From positions 2,108,001 to 2,172,000 of the forward strand of contig NZ_CP056122.1 in the NCBI RefSeq assembly GCF_018219455.1: DNA of 64,000 nt, in the 5' to 3' direction. Numbering within the stretch: position 1 is the stretch's first letter; the number at the start of each line of letters is the position of its first letter. Positions 10,061 to 18,424 of this stretch are shown in pieces. Both the position numbers and the translations under genes were made by a program. The DNA comes from Moritella sp. 5 (lineage in GTDB: Bacteria; Pseudomonadota; Gammaproteobacteria; Enterobacterales; Moritellaceae). The notes under the pieces were generated by a model. The model had not been told where the DNA came from and made no database searches. It was given only the letters and a program-made list of their open reading frames with translations.

Positions 10061-10783
10061 TTATTCATAGTTATGTTGTGATTTAATTTTATCGGCAACA
10101 ATATCAGCCCATTGCTGGTAAATAATTGGCCCTGGATGAAACCCATCTTCAGCCATATCCTTATCATTTAATTCAGCATTGAAATCGATTAATTGACAAT
10201 CACTTTGGCTTTCAATTAGGGTTGCTAGTTTACGATTAAACTGAGCTGCTCTTGCGCCTAAATAACGTCGTAATGGTTGTGGTAGTACTGAGAATTGTCC
10301 CATCGGAGGGACTTGTGTGATAAGGATTTGTTGGCAGTTAAATTGTTCGCGTAATAGCGTGATCAAATCTTGTTGCTGAGTTAACCACGTTGATGCTGCT
10401 AGTGTACCCGTGACATCATTTACACCTAATGAGGTCACGATAATATCGAAGGTTTGTTGCGGTTGTTCCGATAGCATTTGTAGGCTGTCTAATGTGGTAT
10501 GGCCCGATTTCGCCAATAACTGCCAATTAACCTGGTAGCACTCGGCCAGTGCCGAAACCAAGTGTCCTGTTAACGCTTGTGACTGGTTATCCACACCAAC
10601 ACCAGCAGCGGCAGAATCACCAACAATAAGCAGTCGTATTTTTTGTCCTTTTCCTGCCATTCCAGAGCGTTCTCCTGCCGCTTCTGGTAGCTTTGGTGTT
10701 ACTTTTTTTACATATTGCCCTTGTGCGATAATGAGCGGCGCATAAACTACTCTCGTTAATAATTTGTTTAATAATTTGAACAT
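10061..10783 (-). CDS. SGNH/GDSL-family hydrolase
   Basis: An esterase/lipase-type hydrolase of 240 aa. The block I Ser is in LLIVGDSAAAGVGVD (Ser57), block III is SLGVND, and block V holds the catalytic pair in DGFHPG near the C-terminus, so the SGNH catalytic set is present. The hydrophobic N-terminus (LLTRVVYAPLIIA) may be a membrane anchor or uncleaved signal, which would place the enzyme at the inner membrane or periplasm. A perfect GGAGG box lies 4 nt before the ATG. It is divergent from the dodecin gene. Substrate unknown. Confidence 0.85.
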   Translation of the reverse strand: MFKLLNKLLTRVVYAPLIIAQGQYVKKVTPKLPEAAGERSGMAGKGQKIRLLIVGDSAAAGVGVDNQSQALTGHLVSALAECYQVNWQLLAKSGHTTLDSLQMLSEQPQQTFDIIVTSLGVNDVTGTLAASTWLTQQQDLITLLREQFNCQQILITQVPPMGQFSVLPQPLRRYLGARAAQFNRKLATLIESQSDCQLIDFNAELNDKDMAEDGFHPGPIIYQQWADIVADKIKSQHNYE

Positions 10784-10944
10784 ACCACCTCCTTGATTTA
10801 ATCATAATAGCAATACGGCGGCGATTAATTTGCGCGCTTATGCCCAAAGCCATAAATAGAATCAATTTTAGTAATCTTGTTATGGAATGCAAATATCGAA
10901 CTATATTTACACTTAGGCTATTTTATGATTAATTGGAGTAAGTT

Positions 10945-11160
10945 ATGTCAAATCATCATACGTACAAAAAAATTGAAGTGGTTGGTTCGTCAAAAACAAG
11001 TATTGAAGAGGCCATCCATAATGCACTTGCAGAGTGCAGTAAAACAGTAAAGAATATGGATTGGTTTGAAGTGGTTGAAACCCGTGGTCATATTGTTGAT
11101 GGTGCGGTTGGGCATTTTCAAGTGACGCTGAAAATAGGTTTCCGTATCGGAGACAGTTAA
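10945..11160 (+). CDS. Dodecin family flavin-binding protein
   Basis: A 71-aa protein that matches dodecin over its full length: YKKIEVVGSSKTSIEEAI, the conserved Trp in MDWFEVVETRGHI, and the VTLKIGFRI closing strand. Dodecins form dodecamers that store flavin (or CoA) and buffer free flavin in the cytoplasm (family knowledge). GGAG lies 7 nt before the ATG. The next gene follows after 34 bp on the same strand and may be co-transcribed. Confidence 0.9.
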   Translation: MSNHHTYKKIEVVGSSKTSIEEAIHNALAECSKTVKNMDWFEVVETRGHIVDGAVGHFQVTLKIGFRIGDS

Positions 11161-11194
11161 ATTTTCAATAAATTGATTTATAAGGATGTAAACG

Positions 11195-11611
11195 ATGAGT
11201 AAAATATCAGGGGGCTGCCTATGTGGCTCAGTTAAATTTGAAATTACCAATGATTTTAGTCAATTTCATTTGTGTCATTGCCAGCAGTGCCAAAAAATAA
11301 CCGGCTCTGCTCATGCATCTAATTTATTTTGCCAATCCAGCCACATTTCGTGGTTGGCAGGTACGGATAAAATCAAACGATTCGATTACCCAAATCGTCA
11401 TTTTGCGCGTGTATTTTGCACTGAGTGTGGAACTGGATTGCCGTATTTAGTCAATAAAGGTAAAACCTTAATCGTACCTGCGGGTTCATTGGATGTAGAC
11501 GAAGAGACGGTGTTTAACGTTGCACCGCAAGATAATATATTTTGGCATGAGCGTGCGGCTTGGTATGATGCGGCTTTAGCTGCCCCGACGTTTGCAGGGT
11601 TTCCAAAGTAA
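11195..11611 (+). CDS. GFA-family (glutathione-dependent formaldehyde-activating type) zinc protein
   Basis: A 138-aa protein with the GFA/CENP-V zinc motifs: GGCLCGSVKFEI near the N-terminus, CHCQQCQKITGS in the middle, and FCTECGTGLP. These cysteines bind two zinc ions in the Gfa fold. The founding member was linked to S-hydroxymethylglutathione formation, but most homologues have unknown function, so no reaction is assigned here. AAGGA precedes the ATG. Confidence 0.88.
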   Translation: MSKISGGCLCGSVKFEITNDFSQFHLCHCQQCQKITGSAHASNLFCQSSHISWLAGTDKIKRFDYPNRHFARVFCTECGTGLPYLVNKGKTLIVPAGSLDVDEETVFNVAPQDNIFWHERAAWYDAALAAPTFAGFPK

Positions 11612-11635
11612 GAGTTTTACCCAAGCAACTGCTTG

Positions 11636-11782
11636 ATGATTTATTCATTAAGCCTGCCTTTTTTCGCTTATGCTACGGCACATACTAAAAAATTAGGGTT
11701 AACCGTTATTCAAGAATTTGAATATAACAATAATCATTATTATGAATTGGTTTACGACACGTCAAAGCCAGTGGCTGCATAA
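11636..11782 (+). pseudogene. 48-codon ORF, possible 3' remnant of a lost gene
   Basis: The frame runs from an ATG without a ribosome site to TAA. Its last 35 residues (such as KKLGLTVIQEFEYNNNHYYELVYD) look like the C-terminal tail of an enzyme, perhaps a GNAT-type acetyltransferase, while the first dozen residues do not. I read it as a leftover of a deleted gene. A real small protein is possible. Confidence 0.35.
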
Positions 11783-11790
11783 TAACGAAT

Positions 11791-11831
11791 TAACAAGTTA
11801 TAACCGATACATTATCTGTTATAACTTGTTA
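11791..11831. terminator. Terminator after the uracil permease gene
   Basis: A 14-bp perfect stem (TAACAAGTTATAAC and its complement) surrounds a 13-nt loop, about 40 bp beyond the stop of the minus-strand permease gene. It could also end transcripts arriving from the left. Confidence 0.7.
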
Positions 11832-11871
11832 TTATCTATTTAACTACTTATCTATCTAGTCAGAAACGATA

Positions 11872-13125
11872 TTACTTAGTGTTAATGTCTGTGTTTACTT
11901 CAACATTATCAACAACATGATTATCACCCAAGTCATGTGGTAATACTAAGTTAAGAATAATCGCCACGATACCGCATAGACTCACACCTTGAAGGCTGAA
12001 ATCACCGATACCAAATGCCATACCACCAATACCGAATACTAATGTCACCGCAACAATGATTAAATTGCGAGACTTATGCAGATCAACACGATTAGTAATA
12101 AGTGTATTAAGACCTACGGTTGCAATTGTACCGAACAGTAAGATCATGATGCCGCCCATCACTGGTACAGGGAAGGTTTGCAGTAACGCACCGAGTTTAC
12201 CCACAAAAGCCAACACGATTGCGATAACCGCTGCCCATGTCATGATGACAGGGTTGAATGCCTTAGTTAGTATTACTGCACCAGTTACTTCACTGTAGGT
12301 GGTGTTTGGTGGCGCGCCAAACATAGACGCAGCCATTGTCGCCATTCCGTCACCAGCAAGCGTCCGGTGTAGACCTGGCTTCTTAAGGTAGTCTTTACCT
12401 GTCGCATTCGAGATCGCGAGAATGTCGCCAACATGCTCAATCGCAGGGGCTAACGCAACCGGGATCATAAATAATATCGCATTGATGTTAAATTCTGGGT
12501 AAGTAAAGTTTGGTAATGCTAACCAGCTTGCTTGGCCAACTGGAGCAAAGTCGATGATGCCATAAGCAAGACTTGCAAGATAACCGGCGATAATACCCGC
12601 CATAATTGGAATCAGTTTAAGTAGACCTTTACCAAAAACACTCACTATAATGGTGGTAAATAATGATATAGCAGCAATGATAATCGCAACGTCGTTATCA
12701 ATTAACTGTATTGCGCCATCACCGGTTTTACCCATGGCCATATTGACTGCAACAGGTGATAAACCAAGACCAATTACCATTATCACTGGGCCTACAACTA
12801 CGGGAGGCAGTAGCTTATGGATAATTGCTACGCCACGGAATTTAATCACAGCTGACAATAATACGTAAGTGAAACCAGCAGCCATCAAGCCACCCATAGT
12901 GCTCGCGATGCCCCAGGTTTGTATTCCGAACATGATCGGAGCAATAAAGGCAAAAGAAGACGCGAGAAAAACAGGAACAGAACGTTTAGTGATAACTTGA
13001 AACACTAAAGTACCGAGACCAGCACCGAAAAGCGCGACATTTGGATCCAAACCAGTAAGAAGTGGAACCAATACGAGGGCACCAAATGCGACGAATAGCA
13101 TTTGCAGACCTTGCAAAATTTGCAT
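11872..13125 (-). CDS. uraA: Uracil/xanthine permease, UraA type (NCS2 family)
   Basis: A 417-aa inner-membrane nucleobase:cation symporter with about 14 predicted membrane segments. The N-terminal block (LQMLFVAFGALVLVPLLTGLDP, then SSFAFIAP) matches UraA, and the conserved Glu-containing helix (ALAPAIEHVGDI) and GAPPNTTYSE motif are present. It probably takes up uracil for pyrimidine salvage. The frame is open to 13278, but GGAG lies 8 nt before the ATG at 13125 and the extra 51 residues are not family-like, so the shorter start is used. It is divergent from the Crp/Fnr regulator. Confidence 0.88.
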   Translation of the reverse strand: MQILQGLQMLFVAFGALVLVPLLTGLDPNVALFGAGLGTLVFQVITKRSVPVFLASSFAFIAPIMFGIQTWGIASTMGGLMAAGFTYVLLSAVIKFRGVAIIHKLLPPVVVGPVIMVIGLGLSPVAVNMAMGKTGDGAIQLIDNDVAIIIAAISLFTTIIVSVFGKGLLKLIPIMAGIIAGYLASLAYGIIDFAPVGQASWLALPNFTYPEFNINAILFMIPVALAPAIEHVGDILAISNATGKDYLKKPGLHRTLAGDGMATMAASMFGAPPNTTYSEVTGAVILTKAFNPVIMTWAAVIAIVLAFVGKLGALLQTFPVPVMGGIMILLFGTIATVGLNTLITNRVDLHKSRNLIIVAVTLVFGIGGMAFGIGDFSLQGVSLCGIVAIILNLVLPHDLGDNHVVDNVEVNTDINTK

Positions 13126-13359
13126 TTTTTTATCTCCATTTTTAAATAAACGGCTGGACGGTAGCATAAAGTTTATACCATTGATATTAAAAATAGATAA
13201 AACCCCAACTTTTAGGCCGCAGGTCAATTTTGTGATCATGATATGATACGTATCGTGCTTGTTTAAAACCAAAATCATGGCATTATATTGGTGCTTATCA
13301 TTTATTTAACGCTATCCCCTGTATATACAGATAACAACCGCATTTAAAAGTTGGATTTC

Positions 13360-14073
13360 ATGATCACCGACAGTCATATTATCGATACCGTATCAGCTCA
13401 TCATTTGTTTTCAGCCCTTACGGATGCAGAGTTTCAACAACTCTTTAATACCGCCAAAACATGTAAAATAGAACCACTAGAGAATGTGTTTCATCAAGGC
13501 GATAAAGCCAGTCGATTTTATTTGGTGTTACGCGGACACCTTAAACTTTACCGTACCAGTCCAAGTGGGCAAGAGAAGGTTGTCGAAGTGATGCGTGAAG
13601 GTAATACCTTTGCGGAAGCATTAATGTTTAATAACAAACCGTTTTATCCTGTGGCAGCGCAAGCGGTATCAGCCAGTGAACTGATTACATTTGATAATGA
13701 AACCTACTTAAAGATACTGAAAAATAACCCAGAGGCGGGTATCTCAATTATGGCGAATATGAGTATTCGTTTACATCATGATCTTTACGAAATTGAAATG
13801 TTATCGGTCGAGAATGCCAAAAACCGTTTACTGTTATTCTTGATGCAGAATATTCAAGACAAAGACGGTAATGAAGGTGTGATTGAATTAGATATACCTA
13901 AACGAACACTTGCTTCACTACTATCGATTCAACCAGAAACGTTTTCACGTCTACTCAAAAAACTGGCTAAAGAAGGCTTGATCGAAGAAAAAAGAGGGCA
14001 TATTCGTATTGTAAATATCGATGCCTTGTATGCCGCTTCTGATATACCAGTACAATCAGTGACCGGGGGATAA
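13360..14073 (+). CDS. Crp/Fnr-family transcription regulator
   Basis: A cytoplasmic DNA-binding regulator of about 237 aa. A cyclic-nucleotide-binding-like beta barrel spans about 20-115, the dimer helix follows, and a winged helix-turn-helix (RTLASLLSIQPETFSRLLKKLAKEGLI) lies near 175-205. The recognition helix has E-x-x-S-R, as in FNR/DNR proteins that read TTGAT half-sites. There is no N-terminal cysteine cluster for an iron-sulfur centre, so it is not FNR itself; the DNR/NNR class is the closest fit. The frame begins at TTG 13351; the ATG at 13360 with GGA upstream is more likely. The FetB-type permease starts 3 bp after its stop, so the two are co-transcribed. Confidence 0.82.
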   Translation: MITDSHIIDTVSAHHLFSALTDAEFQQLFNTAKTCKIEPLENVFHQGDKASRFYLVLRGHLKLYRTSPSGQEKVVEVMREGNTFAEALMFNNKPFYPVAAQAVSASELITFDNETYLKILKNNPEAGISIMANMSIRLHHDLYEIEMLSVENAKNRLLLFLMQNIQDKDGNEGVIELDIPKRTLASLLSIQPETFSRLLKKLAKEGLIEEKRGHIRIVNIDALYAASDIPVQSVTGG

Positions 14074-14076
14074 ACT

Positions 14077-14793
14077 GTGAGTAATGCGGTTCAGGTGATT
14101 TCTTTCTCTCATTTGGTCTTTGCTTTTATTCCTGTGTTAGTCGCGCTGGCTATCTTGTTGCAATGGCGATTACCGATTAAAAATGGCTTGTATGCGTTAT
14201 CACGTATGCTGATTCAATTGTTGTTAATTGGCTATTTCCTGTCATATATTTTTGAATCTCATAGTGCTGGCATTGTTGTTGTCGTGCTTATCGTCATGGT
14301 TGTCGCCTCGAGCTGGATTGCTTTAGGTGCAGTGCCTGAACAGCGCTGGAAAATGTATAAATATGCATTAATCGCAGTTGCACTTGGGGGCGGGTTTACC
14401 TTATTTGTGATGAGTATTGGCGTACTGGGGCTAGACCCTTGGTACAATCCGCAATATATGGTGCCACTTGCAGGGATGGCATTTGCCAATGCGATGAATA
14501 GTGTCAGTTTGTCTGCTGAACGTTTACATGCGGAAATGACGCGTGGCGATGACTATTTTACTGCGCGAGGCATCGCGTTAAGAGCGTCGTTAATACCGAT
14601 TACTAATGCACTATTTGCTGTTGGCTTAGTTTCTTTACCAGGCATGATGACAGGCCAGATTTTATCCGGCGTATCGCCATTCATTGCAGTGCGATACCAA
14701 ATTATGATTATGTGCATGCTGTTTGGTTCATCCGTGATTTCTGCGGCATTTTTCTTATCTTTGATAAAGCCGCTAATGTCAACAAAGCAGTGA
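14077..14793 (+). CDS. FetB-type ABC permease (UPF0014 family), without its ATPase
   Basis: A 238-aa inner-membrane protein with about seven transmembrane segments, homologous to E. coli FetB (YbbM). It shows the family block GMAFANAMNSVSLSAERL and the GMMTGQILSGVSP motif. FetAB has been described as an iron exporter protecting against oxidative stress. It starts at GTG, 3 bp after the Crp/Fnr stop, so the two are a unit. No FetA-like ATPase gene lies beside it here, which is unusual. Either the ATPase is elsewhere or this protein has another partner. Confidence 0.85.
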   Translation: MSNAVQVISFSHLVFAFIPVLVALAILLQWRLPIKNGLYALSRMLIQLLLIGYFLSYIFESHSAGIVVVVLIVMVVASSWIALGAVPEQRWKMYKYALIAVALGGGFTLFVMSIGVLGLDPWYNPQYMVPLAGMAFANAMNSVSLSAERLHAEMTRGDDYFTARGIALRASLIPITNALFAVGLVSLPGMMTGQILSGVSPFIAVRYQIMIMCMLFGSSVISAAFFLSLIKPLMSTKQ

Positions 14794-14864
14794 GTTATCA
14801 ACGACAAGATTTATAAAATACTGATGAGTATTTCAGTAAACACGATTATAAAATAGAGGTTGCA

Positions 14865-15734
14865 ATGAAAATGGCTAACATTTGTTATGTATTTTCTATA
14901 CTGATCTTGGGTGTAGTTAATACGGCACATGCTACATCGTCTGTATGGAAAGTGAGTAATGGAGAACACAGTTTATATTTAGGTGGAACAGTGCATGTTT
15001 TATCGCTTGATGATTATCCGTTTCCGGCAGAGTTTGATCGTGCGTATGCGTTGGCTGAGACCTTGGTATTCGAAACAGATATGGAAAAATTAGAAAGCCC
15101 TGAATTTCAGCAAACTATGCTAAGTCAGCTTAGATACCCTGATGGGCAAGACTTAACGCAAAACTTAACACCTGAAACATACAAGATGTTAGCAGCGTAT
15201 TGTGAGTCACGGGGTATTGGTATGCAGGTTATTAATAATTTTAAACCGAGTATGATTTCGTTGATGTTAACAATGGCAGAGTTACAACGCCTTAATTTAA
15301 CCGGTCTTGGTGTTGATACATATTACAACAGTAAAGCGGTTATCGATGCTAAAGAACTCGGTAAACTAGAAACAGTAGAACAACAGTTAGCGTTTATTGA
15401 GGGTATGGGTAAAGGTAAGGAAGATGAATTCATTCGTTATAGTTTAGAAGATATAAAAACATTACCCACATTTATGCATGAGATGAAAACCGCTTGGCGT
15501 CATGGTAATCGCCAAGCACTTATTGATCTTGCTATTACCCCTTTGCTTAAAGATTTTCCTGATATTTATCAGTCATTATTAGTACAACGCAATAATAATT
15601 GGTTACCTCAGATTGAAGCAATGTTTGACAGTAAAGATACGGAGTTCGTACTTGTGGGGGCATTGCATTTAGTCGGAAAGGATGGTCTATTACAACGATT
15701 AGAAGTGGCTGGATATAAAGTAACGCAACTTTAG
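14865..15734 (+). CDS. TraB/GumN family secreted protein
   Basis: A 289-aa protein with an N-terminal signal peptide (cleavage near NTAHA, about residue 24). The TraB/GumN (TIKI-like) signature is present: GGTVHVLSLDDYPFP near the N-terminus, FETDM after it, and GALHLVGKDGLL near the C-terminus. Animal relatives are metalloproteases, and the bacterial members are mostly uncharacterised. It probably acts in the periplasm. GAGG precedes the ATG. It appears to be a single gene. Confidence 0.85.
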   Translation: MKMANICYVFSILILGVVNTAHATSSVWKVSNGEHSLYLGGTVHVLSLDDYPFPAEFDRAYALAETLVFETDMEKLESPEFQQTMLSQLRYPDGQDLTQNLTPETYKMLAAYCESRGIGMQVINNFKPSMISLMLTMAELQRLNLTGLGVDTYYNSKAVIDAKELGKLETVEQQLAFIEGMGKGKEDEFIRYSLEDIKTLPTFMHEMKTAWRHGNRQALIDLAITPLLKDFPDIYQSLLVQRNNNWLPQIEAMFDSKDTEFVLVGALHLVGKDGLLQRLEVAGYKVTQL

Positions 15735-15842
15735 GGCATAAAATAGTGGCATCGGTACCATCTTGAAGTAGTTTGGCTATAGATGGGTATTGAGAGTTAG
15801 GATATGATATTGTTATCTGAACCTATATTTTGAAATGAACCT

Positions 15843-16619
15843 ATGCTGAATTTTTTCCGTTCTAAACCACTAATTGATGATGCCAGTTGTGAGTGGATGT
15901 TTGACACATTTGCGTGGGCGTTAACACATTTTGATCGTCAAGAGTTCTTTCTGCGTACTCGGTTAATCCAACCAACGAATGATTTTTTTCCCGGTAATAT
16001 TGATAGTCGCCACGGTATGGCTGAAACTATTTTTAATCATGTGGTTAAATATGCCGGATTGAGTCATTGGCCACTACAGTTACAAGCGCCCCAGTTTTTT
16101 AATGGGCAAGCTCCTGCATTACTTGATTTATCCGCAGTACAACGAGATTCTTCAGCTGCGAATACCTTACCGGTGTTAGCTGCATCTCAGCCTTTAGCAA
16201 TGACTTATAATCCACAGCAAGCTGCTAAACCGGGCGATCTAGCTTCGAGTTATGCGCATCATTTAGCCCAGCATGTGGTGGCACAATCACAACAAATTCC
16301 TCCTGGTGGGGCGGAGTATTTTAATGAGAGTACCGAAATTATCGCTATTTTCATGGGTTTTGGCGTGATGATGGCTAATTCAGCTTATACTTTTAGAGGC
16401 GGATGTGGCAGTTGCTATAACGCGCAAGCAAATCGACAGGCAACCTTATCTGAAGACAATGTCATCTTTGCCTTGGCGCTGTTTTGTCGACTGAAAGGTA
16501 TTCCAATAGGGGACGCGACACGTAATTTGAAAGGTTATTTAAAACGGAATTTCAAGCAAGCATTAAAACAAATTGATCGAGAACCTGCGCGTTTGCAACC
16601 GTTATTAGCGTTAAAGTAG
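15843..16619 (+). CDS. Conserved protein of unknown function, degenerate metalloprotease-like motif
   Basis: A 258-aa protein without a signal peptide. The central part AKPGDLASSYAHHLAQHVV sits where related proteins of my recollection have an AHELAH-type zinc motif. Here it reads HHLAQ, so the catalytic Glu and second His would be missing. It is followed by STEIIAIFMGFGVMMANSAYTF and GGCGSCYNAQANRQATLSED, which holds a CGSC pair. The C-terminus is basic. I cannot name a function. Inactive peptidase-fold protein is an inference. No strong ribosome site is visible before the ATG. Confidence 0.6.
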   Translation: MLNFFRSKPLIDDASCEWMFDTFAWALTHFDRQEFFLRTRLIQPTNDFFPGNIDSRHGMAETIFNHVVKYAGLSHWPLQLQAPQFFNGQAPALLDLSAVQRDSSAANTLPVLAASQPLAMTYNPQQAAKPGDLASSYAHHLAQHVVAQSQQIPPGGAEYFNESTEIIAIFMGFGVMMANSAYTFRGGCGSCYNAQANRQATLSEDNVIFALALFCRLKGIPIGDATRNLKGYLKRNFKQALKQIDREPARLQPLLALK

Positions 16620-16703
16620 TATCACTACATTGTAAGTTATATATGAACGAGAGGGAGAATGAGCAAACTTGGGCAAGTTAAATATTGATCGCAAGCGAAG
16701 TTT

Positions 16704-16796
16704 ATGTCGAAATGGAGCATAACTTGTGTAATTGTGGAGTTGTTAACCGCGTGTGTAAGCGATGGCCAATATGACAGCAACGACCCCTGGTTTTAA
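16704..16796 (+). CDS. Possible 30-residue lipoprotein-like ORF
   Basis: The short frame encodes a hydrophobic start followed by LLTAC, which fits a lipobox, then a polar tail ending NDPWF. It overlaps the next small frame (16762-16875) in another phase. Either it is a real micro-lipoprotein, or the two frames are halves of one broken gene. Only a weak ribosome site (AGCGAAG) is present. Confidence 0.25.
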   Translation: MSKWSITCVIVELLTACVSDGQYDSNDPWF

Positions 16797-16875
16797 ACGT
16801 AAGATACTAGTTGCTAATGTTGGTTGTATCGGCTGTTATACCTGCGGTATGGCGTCGTTTTTTAGTCACGCATAG
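16762..16875 (+). CDS. Possible 37-residue cysteine-bearing ORF
   Basis: The frame runs from an ATG to TAG and contains GCIGCYTCG, with a CxxCxxC spacing that could bind metal. It has no clear ribosome site and overlaps the lipoprotein-like frame. It may be the tail of a decayed gene. Confidence 0.22.
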   Translation: MANMTATTPGFKRKILVANVGCIGCYTCGMASFFSHA

Positions 16876-16877
16876 CA

Positions 16878-16911
16878 AAAGGCCCTACTAATGATGTTAA
16901 GTAAGGCCTTT
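16878..16911. terminator. Hairpin downstream of the small CCGGCGG gene
   Basis: AAAGGCC and GGCCTTT form a stem with flanking A and T runs, 24 bp beyond the stop of the minus-strand peptide gene. It may work in both directions. Confidence 0.55.
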
Positions 16912-16934
16912 ATTTAACGAGTCAGTATTACTGA

Positions 16935-17015
16935 CTATTCTGAATCTTGTTCTGTTTCTTCAACTTTCTTCGTTTCTTCTAAATCTTGTCCGCCGCAGCC
17001 GCCACAACAACTCAT
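16935..17015 (-). CDS. Tiny cysteine-rich protein, CCGGCGG motif
   Basis: A 26-residue ORF begins MSCCGGCGGQDL and continues with a strongly acidic tail of Glu, Lys and Thr. AGAGG lies 8 nt before the ATG and a hairpin follows the stop, so it has the layout of a genuine gene. The cysteines could bind a metal ion. The motif is reminiscent of very short CCGGCGG proteins in other marine gammaproteobacteria, but I know no function. Chance is unlikely given the ribosome site and the motif. Confidence 0.6.
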   Translation of the reverse strand: MSCCGGCGGQDLEETKKVEETEQDSE

Positions 17016-17237
17016 AATAATATCCTCTTTAGTCGATTAATTTAGTGTTAAGTAAAATACCCAGTCACTATAACCAAGTGTTTAACTCAAGTAATTGACC
17101 AAAGTCATTTAGGTTAATAAATCGCTAGTTTACTCATACTTTTTTAACCTGTTGCATTTATTACTAAGCTATTGGTTTTAATTATTAATTAGGTTAGGGT
17201 AGGACTTGTTTATATTTTATTAATTAAGGGGTTCGTA

Positions 17238-17582
17238 ATGCCACATTTTGTAATTGATTGCTCGGAAAGCATTTTAGAACACTACAGCGAAGCGTATATT
17301 CTTGAACAAATTCATGTGTTAGCTAATAGCTCTGGGTTGTTTAATGAAAAGGATATTAAAGTCAGAATGAATCCGTTTTCTACTTACTTAGTGGCTAATC
17401 AGCGAGAAGACTTTATCCATATTTTTTCGCATATAATGCAAGGGCGAACAACAGAGCAAAAAGCCGCATTATCACGCCTTCTTGTCACTCGGCTCATTGA
17501 ATTATTCCCCGGTTTTTCACACATAACCATGAATGTCGCTGAGTTTGAAAAAGCGACTTATTGTAATCGCAATACTATGTGA
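17238..17582 (+). CDS. 5-carboxymethyl-2-hydroxymuconate isomerase (CHMI) family protein
   Basis: A 114-aa cytoplasmic protein of the tautomerase superfamily. It begins MPHFVIDCS, so after Met removal Pro1 can be the catalytic base, as in CHMI. The length and the central R-x-N strand (KVRMNPFSTYLV) fit. CHMI works in homoprotocatechuate (4-hydroxyphenylacetate) degradation, but no other hpa gene is nearby, so the substrate may differ. A GGGG ribosome site precedes the ATG. The racemase gene follows after 38 bp. Confidence 0.82.
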   Translation: MPHFVIDCSESILEHYSEAYILEQIHVLANSSGLFNEKDIKVRMNPFSTYLVANQREDFIHIFSHIMQGRTTEQKAALSRLLVTRLIELFPGFSHITMNVAEFEKATYCNRNTM

Positions 17583-17620
17583 TTTTGTCTTTTTAAACAC
17601 GAATGAATAGGGCTGTCAAA

Positions 17621-18319
17621 ATGAAAACAATTGGGATGTTGGGTGGAATGAGCTGGGAATCTACAGCCAGTTATTACAAAGCCATTAACGAAGGGATTAA
17701 ATCAGAACTTGGTGGCCTCAATTCAGCAAAAATCTGTTTATATAGCGTCAATTTTGACGAAATTGAGAAGTTACAGCATCAAGGTGATTGGGACAAAACT
17801 GCGCAGATACTAACGCAAGCGGCTAAATCTGTCGAGGCTGGTGGTGCAGACTTTATTATTATTTGTACCAATACCATGCACAAAGTAGTTCCCGAAATTG
17901 AATGTGAAATAGCAATCCCTATTTTACATATAGCAGATGCGACGGCGAGTAAATTAGTTGCCGATGGTATTACGAAAGTCGGTCTACTGGGTACTCGCTT
18001 TACGATGGAACAGGACTTTTATAAAAGCCGCTTAGTGGACAATTTTAGTATTGAAGTCGTCGTTCCAAATACAGACGAACAGACCATTATTCACGACGTT
18101 ATATACGATGAGTTATGCCGAGGTATTATTCGTCAAGAGTCTAAAGTTCATTACATTAGTATTATTAATAGCTTGTATGAGCAGGGCGCTGAAGCCGTCA
18201 TTCTTGGTTGTACAGAGATCGCATTGCTGGTCCAACAAGTCGATACGCATGTGCCTTTGTATGACACAACCGAAATCCACGCGGCGCAAGCGGTACAGCT
18301 AGCTTTAAGTGACCTGTGA
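17621..18319 (+). CDS. Aspartate/glutamate racemase family protein
   Basis: A 232-aa cofactor-independent racemase of the Asp/Glu racemase fold. It begins MKTIGMLGGMSWEST, and both catalytic cysteines are present: Cys82 in IICTNTMH and Cys197 in ILGCTEI. It probably interconverts D- and L-aspartate or another acidic amino acid. The frame is open from 17603, but the ATG at 17621 with AGGG upstream matches the family start. Confidence 0.88.
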   Translation: MKTIGMLGGMSWESTASYYKAINEGIKSELGGLNSAKICLYSVNFDEIEKLQHQGDWDKTAQILTQAAKSVEAGGADFIIICTNTMHKVVPEIECEIAIPILHIADATASKLVADGITKVGLLGTRFTMEQDFYKSRLVDNFSIEVVVPNTDEQTIIHDVIYDELCRGIIRQESKVHYISIINSLYEQGAEAVILGCTEIALLVQQVDTHVPLYDTTEIHAAQAVQLALSDL

Positions 18320-18424
18320 TCTTATACCGCATGATAAATACTTAGGTAAGACGGTCATGCTTTATCATTTTAGTCGACATTTTTAGTCATTATGAGGGCG
18401 TGAGGCCTTCAAGGACATAATAAC

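Noticed and set aside
9826-10167. 113-codon minus frame across the terminator and SGNH gene
   Set aside because: It overlaps two solid genes and a strong terminator and lacks protein-like composition.
13241-13252. GATACGTATC palindrome as a Crp/Fnr operator
   Set aside because: Ten bases only and not a TTGAT-N4-ATCAA type site, so no operator is claimed.
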